From: Flammeovirga sp. OC4
Lineage (GTDB): Bacteria; Bacteroidota; Bacteroidia; Cytophagales; Flammeovirgaceae
Length of the DNA: 64,000 bases
Assembly: GCF_000812565.1 (NCBI RefSeq)
Contig: NZ_JTAM01000002.1
Span: 62,001 to 126,000, forward strand
Reading direction: 5' to 3'
The notes beneath the pieces were generated by a model. The model saw nothing but the letters and a program-made list of their open reading frames with translations. It was not told the DNA's origin and did no database searches. A program made the position numbers and the translations under genes. Positions 38,101 to 46,730 of the stretch are shown here, in pieces (positions within the stretch are counted from its first letter, which is position 1; every line of letters starts with the position of its first letter).

Positions 38101-39126
38101 TACATTTTTGCCTCTTGTAGTGAAATCAGCGATTAGGTTACAAATTAATTGTGATTTACCACTACCTGGAGGCCCTTGTACTACAACAGAGTGCCCTCCT
38201 TTGACTTTCTTGATTACTTTTTCTTGAGAGGCGTCAATTGGATAAGGTGAAAGTAATTCTTCTTCTTGATTGGCTTTGCCGACATAGGTCTCTCTTAGAC
38301 CTAAAACATCAAGATGTTCTTCAGCACTTCCAAAGAACCCTTCTAAGTCTTTGATTTGATCACTTTCAATCAGGCGATCATAATCAGGCATTAGATAAGA
38401 GTCGGATTGTGGAAAAATACCAATAAGTGCTTCAGAAAATAGTTTCATCTGTCCTTCTTCAAAATGCTCTAAGAAGTAGGCTTTATTTTGTGGATCAAAT
38501 CTTTTAATCCATTCTCCAAATGTATCTTGGTTGAAATTGAGTTCTAGATTAGAATCCTCTAATGTGTGGTATAATTTTGTAAGAAAAGCGGTAATATCTT
38601 TTGGGAAATCTTCAAAATTCATTTCCAAAAAGTCATCATCAAATAAGACGCCGTTATGATGTGATATGGCTAATAGTAGCGTTTTATTGAAAGTAACTTC
38701 AGTGTCTTCACGCAGTTGTAAAACCCAATTGCCATTTTCCTGCTTTAATTCTATAGGAAAAAACAGTAGAGGAGCTCTTAAATTACCACCATTAATGAAT
38801 CGTCCTTGTACAAAAGGGTACCCTAAAAATAAATCATGACGACCGCCTTCTTCCAAAACAAACTTTGCCGCTTTGGCTACTCTTCTGATCTGCGTACTAA
38901 TTTTATTGGCAGAAGCATCTCTACTATCAGCTGTAGGGCAGATCGGAATTGTTTTATAGCCTTTAATGACTTGACGGATAATGTCAAAAGCTGGAAGTTG
39001 CATTAGCTGATCCAGGTCTGCAATATCTATATATTGACCAGAATATGCTCTTGGTAAGTACAAAGATTTATTTCTTGCAGACAAATTAGCAAGCCTTTTT
39101 TGGTACGTCTTAAGGGTCTTTTGCAC
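35101..39126 (-). CDS. Very large UPF1-like superfamily 1 helicase
   Basis: 1341 residues starting at GTG. The N-terminal 290 residues resemble the DUF4011-type region found with these helicases. The Walker A is GPPGSGKS (near 315), a long helical insertion spans about 400-930, and Walker B/motif II is DEASQ (near 957) with GDSQQLPP (motif III). Motifs V-VI appear as NIQGDERDHIILSV and LNVAITRARKKMYVVSS. A short tail follows. Such proteins (DNA2/NAM7-like) are often found in defence islands, but no nuclease domain is visible here and the neighbours are housekeeping genes, so its role is open. Confidence 0.88.
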   Translation of the reverse strand: MQKTLKTYQKRLANLSARNKSLYLPRAYSGQYIDIADLDQLMQLPAFDIIRQVIKGYKTIPICPTADSRDASANKISTQIRRVAKAAKFVLEEGGRHDLFLGYPFVQGRFINGGNLRAPLLFFPIELKQENGNWVLQLREDTEVTFNKTLLLAISHHNGVLFDDDFLEMNFEDFPKDITAFLTKLYHTLEDSNLELNFNQDTFGEWIKRFDPQNKAYFLEHFEEGQMKLFSEALIGIFPQSDSYLMPDYDRLIESDQIKDLEGFFGSAEEHLDVLGLRETYVGKANQEEELLSPYPIDASQEKVIKKVKGGHSVVVQGPPGSGKSQLICNLIADFTTRGKNVLVISQKRAALEVVYQRMKDISLGTFCGMVHDHRYDRNYIYNKMHEQIDALDKFKEDNNSLGAMQLERSFAQLSKHIDSAITQLEEFREALYDTSECGISAKELYLKCNRKLPHTHLKGCYQQFDLKEVNYYKDRLQTYLQFASKLDDEDYIWKDRIPFTHFDSSAIMTIHEILDNIIPFKNKILGEITDNIQVELSFDECLWILRQEEQVTKFMEIISDPDVYRMFNSIIKKRGRVPTLQDWQNHKRGCMSSFDNRGTEIEKTLADQELGDAVESVTMAIGARSNPVTLMKWQFSSKKKFIDQLLQKNNLANTARGLQDLRDRLENRMNLTHQKNDMSKKYEWLVEFPEELESKVWEEWFAAGRKAIEARKLYTSLRSSVQFIELQNYSYDELWTKINILFKTIHKIPQERVKWEDYLSPLEIEDIINNKIDLEKFKEVLEDDFDEICRFDKLKESFTPHEWAALRMIDTHLEGVHNHPIDEVVVYLENSLNISWLYHIEMKHPVLRIVSNGAIEQLEKNLQEAILEKRSITADMTLVRLKERTYDKVEYNRLNNRVTYRDLYHQVNKKRSVWPLRKTFHQFQDEVLDLLPCWLTSPEAASAIFPLVPFFDLVIFDEASQCFAEKGIPAMYRGTQVAILGDSQQLPPFDLYKPRWEEDEEYDLDPALEVNSLLDLGKQYLSEHYLLGHYRSQTFDLIDFSNQHFYKNKLRFIPYFDKLDSRENGIEFIKVDDGVWKKGINQEEAIKVVKLAKRLVERGEKSIGIITFNHKQQELIQEIMDRLEINWPEELIIKNIENIQGDERDHIILSVTYAPSVKGKINLQFGTLSQEGGEKRLNVAITRARKKMYVVSSILSHQLNTEESKNEGPKLLKKFLYYAKDIQDNGYQPSVQQNHAWSFGKTLKQAIQNSHEIKEMIPFAALTIMDKEAPIGLLMTDDEAYHQFISVKEAHGYFPIELQNKHWTYQRFYSRNLWKNGKKFRSAVQDYIELTENGRYMESK

Positions 39127-39271
39127 AGTTCACTTTTTAATTTTGGTTCTAACCCCAGAATCTTTCTAAAAAAATGTAAAACAAATAGGAGTAAATCGTT
39201 CTCTTACTCACCTTTGCAGGAAAAGATTCTGAATTATAGTATCAAGATACGCAACGAAAATTAAAATCGTA

Positions 39272-40303
39272 ATGGATAACAGAAAGAAAAATATAATTTA
39301 TTCATTTATTCTCATCACTCTTGTTGGTATTGTGTGGGTTTATAGAAAGTATAATCCTGAATTACCAACCCATTTTCATGTGAGAGGCACCACTATGGGA
39401 GTCGTGCCTTATAATGTGAAATATATCGATTCAGAAGGAAGACCATTGGATGAGGAAATCAAAAAAGTACTCGTAGACTTCAATCAATCATTGTCTACTT
39501 ATATTCCATCGTCAGAAATCTCTCGTTTCAATTCTGGAACAACATTTACGTATGAATCTTCTTTTTTCTATCCTGTACTTCAGGAAAGTAAAGATGTTTA
39601 TGAAGCTACTGAAGGGTCTTTCGATCCAACTATTCAACCTTTGGTAAAAGCATGGGGGTTTGGACCAGGTAAAACACCAACAATTAAAGATGAAGAAGTA
39701 GACTCAATCAAGTCGTTTGTCAATTTTGCAGAATACATTTCATTCGATACCCAAGAGGTAAAAAAGTCGAAAGAAGGTGTTGAGTTAGATTTTAGTGCAA
39801 TTGCTAAAGGGTACGCCGTGGATGTAGTAGCGGATTTATTAAGAGAAAAGAACATCCATAACTTTATGGTTGAAATAGGAGGAGAGGTTGTTTGTGAAGG
39901 GCACAACGAAAAAGAAAAAATATGGAAAATAGGGATCGATAACCCTCGTTATGGTGAGGGAGGACAAGAAGAACAGCTTTCATTGATTGTAGAATTACCA
40001 AACAAGGCTTTGGCTACTTCTGGTAACTATAGAAATTTCTATGTGAAAGATGGAAAAAAGTTTGCTCACACATTAGATCCCCGTTCTGGCTATCCAGTAC
40101 AACATAGTCTGTTAAGTGCATCAGTATTTTCATCAAGTTGTATGCGTTCAGATGCCTATGCAACTGCTTTTATGGTAATGGGTGTAGAGAAATCGATTGA
40201 GGTAATTGAAGCTCATGCCGATTTGGAAGCAATCTTGATTTATGATGATAATGGGGTGATGAAAAATTATATTTCTGAAGGGGCTGAGAAGTTCATTCTG
40301 TAG
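39272..40303 (+). CDS. apbE: FAD:protein FMN transferase
   Basis: Attaches FMN covalently to threonine in target flavoproteins such as Na+-NQR or Rnf subunits, on the outer face of the membrane. An N-terminal helix (8-25) anchors it. Seen: RGTTMG near 40, AIAKGYAVD, EIGGEV, GNYRNFY, and HTLDPRSGYPV with the metal-binding region, then SDAYATAFMVMG. Length 343 is normal. The flavinylated partner is not in the window. It ends in a strong terminator shared with the convergent hydrolase gene. Confidence 0.95.
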   Translation: MDNRKKNIIYSFILITLVGIVWVYRKYNPELPTHFHVRGTTMGVVPYNVKYIDSEGRPLDEEIKKVLVDFNQSLSTYIPSSEISRFNSGTTFTYESSFFYPVLQESKDVYEATEGSFDPTIQPLVKAWGFGPGKTPTIKDEEVDSIKSFVNFAEYISFDTQEVKKSKEGVELDFSAIAKGYAVDVVADLLREKNIHNFMVEIGGEVVCEGHNEKEKIWKIGIDNPRYGEGGQEEQLSLIVELPNKALATSGNYRNFYVKDGKKFAHTLDPRSGYPVQHSLLSASVFSSSCMRSDAYATAFMVMGVEKSIEVIEAHADLEAILIYDDNGVMKNYISEGAEKFIL

Positions 40304-40326
40304 AGCCATTTTTCTAAAAATACCGG

Positions 40327-40368
40327 AAAACCGCAATTAGTTCAGTATTAAACTAATTGCGGTTTTTT
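40327..40368. terminator. Terminator between apbE and the hydrolase gene
   Basis: AAAACCGCAATTAGTT and AACTAATTGCGGTTTT pair around 6-8 bases, with a T run on the plus side. Confidence 0.85.
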
Positions 40369-40389
40369 ATTATTTTTTTGAGGAAATTT

Positions 40390-41517
40390 TTATTTCAGTT
40401 CCGCAGTTCTATTTAAAATATCTTGTTTTCTTTCGATATCAAGAGGGATTCTTTTGATTTGATCACCCATGTTAGAGAAATCAATATCGTTCAAATCAAT
40501 TTGTTGTACTCTTCTATTATGTTGAGTATGATAGTTGAATACTTTGTTTGTTAAATCCCATGAAGTAGTCCAGATTGTTGAACTTTTCATCGTACTGTGA
40601 TCTTTACCAAACATTTCACCAGTACCTTCTGCTTGATCAGCACCAAGGGTTAAGTTGAAGTTATCTAAGATTCTAAACATCTCATACAATGCTTCATCTG
40701 AGTTAGGCATTGGTCTTGTAGTTTGTGTCCATGCCACCGCTCTTACAAAACGTGAAGGAGGAGTCATATCACCTGGAAGACCAACCATACCAGAACCTAC
40801 ACCAATTTGAGAAAATGTATCTCCGTTGATTGTTTTAGGTTTTGCAGCATCAAAACTTAAGTTGATGTAGTTTTTAAGGTTTGTAAGGTGCCAATCATAA
40901 GAAGGAGCGTTTGTAATTACACCTACATTGGCATCGTATAGATTAAGTTCTCCTTTTGTGTATTCAATTACGATAGATGCACCTGAAGCATCTGTCACCA
41001 TCCAGTGTGAATCTACCACAATCCCCAATGAAGATTCAATAACACCTACAACATTTACTTTTTTCAATCCTTCTTTTACCTCTTCTACATTAGCAAATTG
41101 AGCTAAGATATAATTTGGTAAACCTTGAGAGGAAATAGTGTTTGCGGCTTCATCTGGATTGTATTCAGGATACTCCGCATAGTTAGGGAAATAGAAGTTA
41201 CCTACTGTAAGTCCCATTTCGTTCATCCCATCAACGATAAGGTCTTTTCCCATCCAGTCTAACCCCATAAAACCATATTTGGCTTTAAATTCTTTACCAT
41301 TTTGTCCTTCTGGAGTTAAGCCTCTAAATTGATATCCTTTTGGAATGACAGCAACTTGTGAATGAATATCGAATGATCCCCATTCCATCGATCTTCCGTA
41401 ACGAACAGAGCCATCTTCAGCAATAAGTCTAATGCCTGTACAGGCGAAAACTGTAGAGTTTAATAGTAGTGCAAAACATAATGTTAAGATTGTTGAGATT
41501 TGAAATGATTTTTTCAT
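40390..41517 (-). CDS. Linear amide C-N hydrolase (choloylglycine/penicillin V acylase-like), copy A
   Basis: A secreted Ntn hydrolase. The signal peptide ends at NSTVFA and the next residue, Cys26 of CTGIRL, is the expected N-terminal nucleophile freed by cleavage. YGRSMEWG supplies the conserved Arg, ITNAPSYDWH the Asn, and TPPSRFVRA the late Arg. Family members hydrolyse penicillin V, bile salts or N-acyl homoserine lactones; the substrate here is unknown. A close paralog of the same length lies at 53731-54858 and a relic lies at 42091-42310, so the gene has been duplicated locally. The signal-peptide coding DNA and 108 bases upstream are almost identical in the two intact copies. Confidence 0.93.
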   Translation of the reverse strand: MKKSFQISTILTLCFALLLNSTVFACTGIRLIAEDGSVRYGRSMEWGSFDIHSQVAVIPKGYQFRGLTPEGQNGKEFKAKYGFMGLDWMGKDLIVDGMNEMGLTVGNFYFPNYAEYPEYNPDEAANTISSQGLPNYILAQFANVEEVKEGLKKVNVVGVIESSLGIVVDSHWMVTDASGASIVIEYTKGELNLYDANVGVITNAPSYDWHLTNLKNYINLSFDAAKPKTINGDTFSQIGVGSGMVGLPGDMTPPSRFVRAVAWTQTTRPMPNSDEALYEMFRILDNFNLTLGADQAEGTGEMFGKDHSTMKSSTIWTTSWDLTNKVFNYHTQHNRRVQQIDLNDIDFSNMGDQIKRIPLDIERKQDILNRTAELK

Positions 41518-41524
41518 GATGTCT

Positions 41525-41632
41525 AAATGATTAATAGATTAATTTTTTATTACACTACAAATATCATCGATAGCAGTACCAATCATTTATACAAACAAAT
41601 AAGGTATTTGTACAAAATCGTCAATCAGTTAT
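41525..41632. repeat. Duplicated upstream region of hydrolase copy A
   Basis: This 108-base block differs from 54869-54976 at only a few positions and holds the shared promoter region of both hydrolase genes. Confidence 0.8.
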
Positions 41633-41769
41633 GTGATGTAGTTAAATACATGATTATTAGAGAGTTGTTGTTTTAGGGAGGGGTTGTAGGTCGTTTATTA
41701 TTGATTTTTTTGGTGAGTGATTGGAAATTTTACCTCATCAATTCCACAAAATTAGATTAGATAAATTGG

Positions 41770-41840
41770 ATTTAGAAATCAGGAGATTTCTGATGATCTG
41801 TAGGACACGAATGACGCTGACACTTAACATTCGCGGCAAT
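41770..41840. repeat. Partial TIR element copy
   Basis: TTTAGAAATCAGGAGATTTC through CGAATGACGCTGACACTTAA and CATTCG matches the left internal part of copies 1-3, without the end repeats. Further hairpins follow (GCGCAAGAG-CTCTTGTGC; AGAAGTC-GACTTCT, to 41930). Confidence 0.6.
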
Positions 41841-42018
41841 GGATCGTAACACTTCACTAGCGCAAGAGTTAAGCGATAGCGTCTCTTGTGCTTTGAAGAT
41901 TTTTAGAAGTCTCTGACTTCTAGTTTAGAAAACTACCTATTCTTCATTATACCACTCTACGTTAGCTTTTTATCAACCAACTTTGGTTATGCTCTGCAAA
42001 TCTGCCTTGATAAGAATA

Positions 42019-42065
42019 AAAAAAACATTGAACAATTGGATGAAACCAATTATTCAATGTTTTTT
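42019..42065 (-). terminator. Terminator of the relic hydrolase
   Basis: AAAACATTGAA(C)AATTGG and CCAATTATTCAATGTTTT form a long stem, A-rich on the left and T-rich on the right; it sits where the terminator of an intact copy would be. Confidence 0.6.
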
Positions 42066-42090
42066 GAATTTACTAATTCTAATTATTTAC

Positions 42091-42310
42091 CTATTTCAAA
42101 TTTGGAGTTCTATCCAAGATATCTTGTGTTCTTTCGATGTCTAGTAGAATTCTAACAATTTGATTTACTTGTTGCATCAGTAACCATCCAGTGACAATTG
42201 ACTTCAATTCCAATTACTTCTTCGACAACTCCCACAAATCAATATTTGGAAGATTTGCCTTTATTTCATCTTTAGGTACTGTGTCAATAAGTAGTAGACA
42301 AGGTCTTGTA
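42091..42310 (-). pseudogene. Relic of a third linear amide C-N hydrolase copy
   Basis: On the minus strand three pieces match the family in order but in different frames. LLLIDTVPKDEIKANLPNID (42240-42300) parallels LLTQYSTIEEIKEGLPKID. After a one-base frameshift, VGVVEEVIGIEV and CHWMVTDAT (42167-42235) parallel VGVVEAAIGIEV and SHWMVTDKT. Then an internal deletion jumps to RILLDIERTQDILDRTPNLK and a stop at 42091-42093. The N-terminal third and the middle are missing. This decayed copy lies just left of the lanthipeptide locus. Confidence 0.85.
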
Positions 42311-42478
42311 GAATAGCAACCAAAAAGGAATATGATCATTTGTAGGATATAAGTACCAAAACAAAATGATTTAATACTAATTCTGTTTATTTTTTTGCGA
42401 TTACTTCCTTCAAAAAGACTTTCAATAGAATCACTATTCATACGTTTTTTAGCGTTGTACTCACAAAAAATAAATTAG

Positions 42479-42500
42479 AATTAACTATGATTTATTTTTG
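42479..42500 (+). promoter_or_regulatory. 22-nt shared element upstream of the esterase-like gene
   Basis: AATTAACTATGATTTATT followed by TTTG is identical to 62540-62561. Its end TATTTTTG (42493-42500) fits TAnnTTTG, placing a promoter 189 bases before the start codon. Confidence 0.4.
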
Positions 42501-42688
42501 GCTTAGTATCTAAAATATAATAAAGTTTTTGGAATAGCTTTGAGGTATTGAAAATTAAAAAGTGGAAAATATCTTAGAATAAAAATAAAAAAATCACCGA
42601 ATTATCTTTTTTTTAATAAAATATCTTGTTAAGATTACATGAATTTCGACTAAACCAAGAAAAACTATACTATTTAAATAATGATTCA

Positions 42689-45046
42689 ATGTTACTTAAT
42701 CTAACTATTAAAAGAGTATTTATACTCCTAACTTTTTCTATAAATATTGGCAAACTATATTCTCAAAATATATCCCCTCAATTCTTACAAGATTTTGATA
42801 AAATCATTGAAGGAAAAAGAATTGTTCTGCTTGGTGAAATGTCTCACCGAGAAGGTAATGTAATACAAACTAATACTGAACTTGTAAAGTATTTACATGA
42901 ACAGAGAGGTTATAATCTGATCTTATTTGAATCAGGGTTTATTGATTTGGGATTTATCCCAAATACTGATACAGTGTCTCTTTATAGAGATCATCTTTCC
43001 GATGCTATTCTACCTATTTGGTCTCAATCAGAAGAATTTCAACCTCTATTGGATTTCTTAACAGAGAAAAAAAATACTTTAAAAGTTGGTGGTTTTGACC
43101 TTCAATTTTCATCAGGTTATATGTATTCAAATTTTACGGATACATTAAGACACTTTATTACTAAGAATAAAGAAGAAAAGTGGGAAAAGTTCTTTTATAT
43201 CTTTGAAGACGTTGTCAACGAAGGAACCTATCCTTCAAAAGCCTTTCCCTTACCTCTTCATCTTGCTGAAATAAAGAAGCTTAAAAAGTTAGTCAATAAT
43301 GATTTTATAGAACAAGGTTTAGAAAATTACAAGCAGTATTTGTTAATGCTCAAATCGGATGTATATGAAGTTGAGGAAAATGATTTCAAAGCTGAAATGA
43401 GTAACCCAAGAGACCTTCAAATGGCTAAAAATGTAATCTATTACGCCAATAAATACCCTGAAGCTAAAATTATTTGTTGGGGAGCTTCCGGTCATTTTGC
43501 TAATGATTTTTCTAGTTTTGAAAATGAAGAAATCAAGGCGTTTAAGCCAATGGGTGGTGAAGTGATCAAAGAATTAAAAGAGGAGGTAATTAATATTGGT
43601 TATACTGTAGGTGGCGGAAGTTATAAAGCTTGGTTTGAAGATACTGAGGAGGCAAATAGAATTGCGTTAAACTCACTTGGTCAATTTGAAAGCTACCATT
43701 ACAAAAAGGATGACAGCTTAAGTATTATTGATCTTCACTCTACATCACTAAAAGACAGCCTCTTTACTACTTCTCTAATAGAATATACTAGACTCAAAGG
43801 AAAATGGGCTGAAGTTTTTGATGCAATTATTTTCCAAAAAGAAGTAACCCCGATGCATACTATCAATGTAAAAAGAGCTATTGCGTTTGATACTTCATTT
43901 GTGATAAACAACTACCCTATCTTACAGAAAAATAGGATTATCAAAAAAAGAGGAAGATATAAAAGAGGAAAGGTGGTAGACAGAATAAATAATGAACCTA
44001 TTAGTTACTGTTTACTTAAAATCAAAGGTACCAATCAGGGGACTGTTTGTGATGAAAATGGTCAATATGAGTTAGCAGTAAACAAAGGCGACACTATTTT
44101 ACTTTCTTCAAGTGGTTACGAGAAAAAAGAAATAGTTTTTGATGGAAATGAAATCGAATTTAAGCTTTCACCTTCCACTGTTACTCTTAATGAAATTACC
44201 ATTTTTTCTGAAGGTGATATCGCAAAACAAATTTTCAAAAAAGCTATTGAGAACTTGGATAAGAACTATGACCTTGATCCCAATTTGATTAATTTTTATA
44301 CTTATCAAACCGTTCATAGAAATGGAATCAAGAAGCTAGAAACGGAATACTGCGGTGAGTATTATTTTTCTTTTTATCCTAATAAAGAAAAAAGCAGAAT
44401 CACACAAACTAGATTTTGGGTTTACGAACCAGTAAATAATTGGTTTCGTGGACCTTATCGATCTCATTATTCTTTTGCTGATCAAATTCAAACGCATCCT
44501 ATTTTCCACAATGGAAGAATTAATAAGTACAAGTTTGAACTAATAGAGAATCCAGACCATTATGTTATTAAATTCTATCCAAAAAATCAAAAACCACAAA
44601 ACTTCAAAGTAGAAGAAACATTTGTAACGATTGATGCGACAAACTATGCCATTTTAGAAATAAAAACTGTAGAGAATAATAACATTGAAAAATTTTCAAA
44701 ATTATTAGAAAATACATATAAAAAATTTAAGCAAAACGAACCCATCAATTTACATTTTTCAGAAAGAATATTAACTACAATATATAATAAAAATTATCAG
44801 GATAAATATGAGGTTATATATAGTACTAATTCATATATTAATAAAGGTGTAAACACAGTAAGAAACGAAAAAGTTGAAATGAATTCAAATATGATCTATA
44901 TCCCATACAGCAGAAGAAAAGTGGGAGCCCAAGAAAAAACATTTAAAAAGGAATATGACCATTTTTGGGATATAAAATACAATAAAGACTTTTGGGAGAA
45001 TTTTTCTATCCCAAAAATATCACCTCAAGATAAATTAATTTACTAA
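42689..45046 (+). CDS. Secreted erythromycin-esterase-like protein with carboxypeptidase-regulatory-like domain
   Basis: Start taken at ATG 42689 (MLLNLTIKRVFILLTF), giving a signal peptide ending near LYSQ. Residues about 30-390 form an EreA/EreB-like hydrolase domain with LGEMSHREGN (E50, H53, E55), LFESGF and CWGASGHF, where the second conserved His lies. Residues about 430-505 are a carboxypeptidase regulatory-like beta sandwich (GKVVDRINNEPISYCLL...). The remaining 280 residues are a beta-rich domain often found after it in Bacteroidota. It is 78 bases upstream of the lanthipeptide precursor on the same strand, so it may be part of that locus; a role in immunity or processing is only a guess. 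Confidence 0.82.
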   Translation: MLLNLTIKRVFILLTFSINIGKLYSQNISPQFLQDFDKIIEGKRIVLLGEMSHREGNVIQTNTELVKYLHEQRGYNLILFESGFIDLGFIPNTDTVSLYRDHLSDAILPIWSQSEEFQPLLDFLTEKKNTLKVGGFDLQFSSGYMYSNFTDTLRHFITKNKEEKWEKFFYIFEDVVNEGTYPSKAFPLPLHLAEIKKLKKLVNNDFIEQGLENYKQYLLMLKSDVYEVEENDFKAEMSNPRDLQMAKNVIYYANKYPEAKIICWGASGHFANDFSSFENEEIKAFKPMGGEVIKELKEEVINIGYTVGGGSYKAWFEDTEEANRIALNSLGQFESYHYKKDDSLSIIDLHSTSLKDSLFTTSLIEYTRLKGKWAEVFDAIIFQKEVTPMHTINVKRAIAFDTSFVINNYPILQKNRIIKKRGRYKRGKVVDRINNEPISYCLLKIKGTNQGTVCDENGQYELAVNKGDTILLSSSGYEKKEIVFDGNEIEFKLSPSTVTLNEITIFSEGDIAKQIFKKAIENLDKNYDLDPNLINFYTYQTVHRNGIKKLETEYCGEYYFSFYPNKEKSRITQTRFWVYEPVNNWFRGPYRSHYSFADQIQTHPIFHNGRINKYKFELIENPDHYVIKFYPKNQKPQNFKVEETFVTIDATNYAILEIKTVENNNIEKFSKLLENTYKKFKQNEPINLHFSERILTTIYNKNYQDKYEVIYSTNSYINKGVNTVRNEKVEMNSNMIYIPYSRRKVGAQEKTFKKEYDHFWDIKYNKDFWENFSIPKISPQDKLIY

Positions 45047-45124
45047 AAAGCAAGCTTTAATCTTAGGTGTGTTTTCAATATTAAAATAGGACCTGATCAA
45101 TTCTATTTTATGCATTTTCTAACT

Positions 45125-45403
45125 ATGAAAAAGTTAAAGTTAAACAAGGAAGTATTGTCAAGTCTTGACAAATCAGAAATGTCTCAAGTTAAGGGTGGAT
45201 TTACTTACATAGTAACTCTTGGCAGTAGGTGTAGACAGTCTAAAGGTTATGGTAAATTTTGGAATTATGAACAATGTACCAATGCAATGATAGAAGCTAC
45301 AGACACACCTATGCAAGAACGTGATTACACTTTTAACGGAGTGAGCAGTCCTAATTCTCCTACTACACCTTCTATTAAACCTCCATCACTTAACTTAAAG
45401 TAA
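45125..45403 (+). CDS. lanA: Class I lanthipeptide precursor
   Basis: 92 residues from ATG 45125. The leader (1-25) has the Bacteroidota class I form KLKLNKE, SSLDKSEM, QVKGG, with a Gly-Gly cleavage site for the C39 peptidase encoded two genes beyond lanC. The core (26-92) is long, 67 residues, with only two cysteines (C36, C51), about 18 Ser/Thr, and a Pro/Ser/Thr-rich tail after residue 72. Up to two thioether rings are possible, plus several dehydrated residues. An ATG 15 bases earlier adds MHFLT and is less likely. No close core match is known to me. Confidence 0.88.
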   Translation: MKKLKLNKEVLSSLDKSEMSQVKGGFTYIVTLGSRCRQSKGYGKFWNYEQCTNAMIEATDTPMQERDYTFNGVSSPNSPTTPSIKPPSLNLK

Positions 45404-45515
45404 ATTGTATCAACTGATATTTTTTATCGTATAAGTTAATCAGCTTAAAAAACGCCTTCAGTCACCTATCTATTTGACTGGAGGCAAAAAAATCTTAAAA
45501 CCATATCAAGTATCA

Positions 45516-46721
45516 ATGGAAAGTAAACTATTAATAAATAACATTCAAGATAAAGTTAAAACGAGATATAAAGAACTAGATTCTACTCTTTTCAAAGGAA
45601 AATCCGGGTATAGCTTATTTTTAGTATATACAATTAAGTTATCAAAAAATAAAAAAGAACAAAATATATATATTGAAGAACTAAATAAAGTCAATGATTT
45701 AATTCTTGAGAATTGCCTAGAATCGAAATTACCAGAAATTTTACTTGGAGGAAAAGCTGGGATTTTGATGAATTTTAACGAATTATTTGAAAACAAATTG
45801 ATAGACCAAGAGGATCACCAAATAATATCCTTGAAATTACAAGAACATTTTCCTAGTAATATTAATGACTTTTTGTCTTCTAAGAATTATGATTTATTCT
45901 ATGGCACTATTGGATGTCTTGTCTCAACTTTAACATCTAATACTTATGACAAACACCTCATTTCATCAGTGATAGACCAATTAAATCAACATTGTTCTAA
46001 ATCAAGCAGTTTTTTATTATTTGAAGGAGAAAAAAATGAAAAGATGTTTACTGGATTAGCTCATGGTTTTTGTATGTTAATAGCCTTTTGTTTGAAATGT
46101 TATGAAAAAGAAATATCTCAAGATAAATGTAAAAATATTATCTACGGTTTCATCGGGACACTAAAACACCTAAAAAATAAAAATTCATCATCGATTTATA
46201 ATTTCCCTCAAGAATTTGATAAAATTGACGAAAAAAATATGATATACCATAATCGATTAGCTTGGTGTCATGGCGATTTAGGAATTTCTGTTACTTTAGT
46301 AAGATGCGGTATAACTCTTAATGATCAAGAAATCTTTAATCTCGGACTTGAAACTGCTTTAAAATGTGCGGACAGAAGTATTAATGAAGCTTTATTAGTG
46401 AAATATGAAAACACTGAAATTTATGACATTGGTCTTTGTCATGGTTTATCAAGTATAACTCATCTATTCTTCCGTCTTTACTATTACACAAAAAATAAAA
46501 TAATTAAAGAAAGGTATATCTTTTGGAAGGAAACTTTGATTCAAAATACAGAAATGGTATTAGCAAACTTTGATAGTATTGAACAAATAATGAAAAAAAA
46601 TGATGACTACTCAAACGACATATTTTCAATGTTGAATGGCATCATTGGAGCGGGTTTAGTCATCGCCAGCCATGAAACTGAAGAAAACTTTTCATGGGAT
46701 GAAATTATGTTATTGTCTTAA
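45516..46721 (+). CDS. lanC: Lanthionine synthetase C-like cyclase
   Basis: Forms (methyl)lanthionine thioether rings by adding Cys thiols to dehydrated Ser/Thr. The LanC zinc ligands are visible: C251 in AWCHGDLG, and C308-H309 in GLCHG; the GLAHG block and the closing LNGIIGAGL are also kept. 401 residues is normal. Start at ATG 45516 (MESKLLINN); an upstream TTG frame adds 14 residues. It is followed by lanB after 9 bases, so the genes are cotranscribed. Confidence 0.9.
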   Translation: MESKLLINNIQDKVKTRYKELDSTLFKGKSGYSLFLVYTIKLSKNKKEQNIYIEELNKVNDLILENCLESKLPEILLGGKAGILMNFNELFENKLIDQEDHQIISLKLQEHFPSNINDFLSSKNYDLFYGTIGCLVSTLTSNTYDKHLISSVIDQLNQHCSKSSSFLLFEGEKNEKMFTGLAHGFCMLIAFCLKCYEKEISQDKCKNIIYGFIGTLKHLKNKNSSSIYNFPQEFDKIDEKNMIYHNRLAWCHGDLGISVTLVRCGITLNDQEIFNLGLETALKCADRSINEALLVKYENTEIYDIGLCHGLSSITHLFFRLYYYTKNKIIKERYIFWKETLIQNTEMVLANFDSIEQIMKKNDDYSNDIFSMLNGIIGAGLVIASHETEENFSWDEIMLLS

Positions 46722-46730
46722 TTTTTTACC

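Noticed and set aside
42214-42441. 75-codon minus-strand frame
   Set aside because: Its C-terminal part is a frame of the relic hydrolase, so it is part of a pseudogene rather than a gene.
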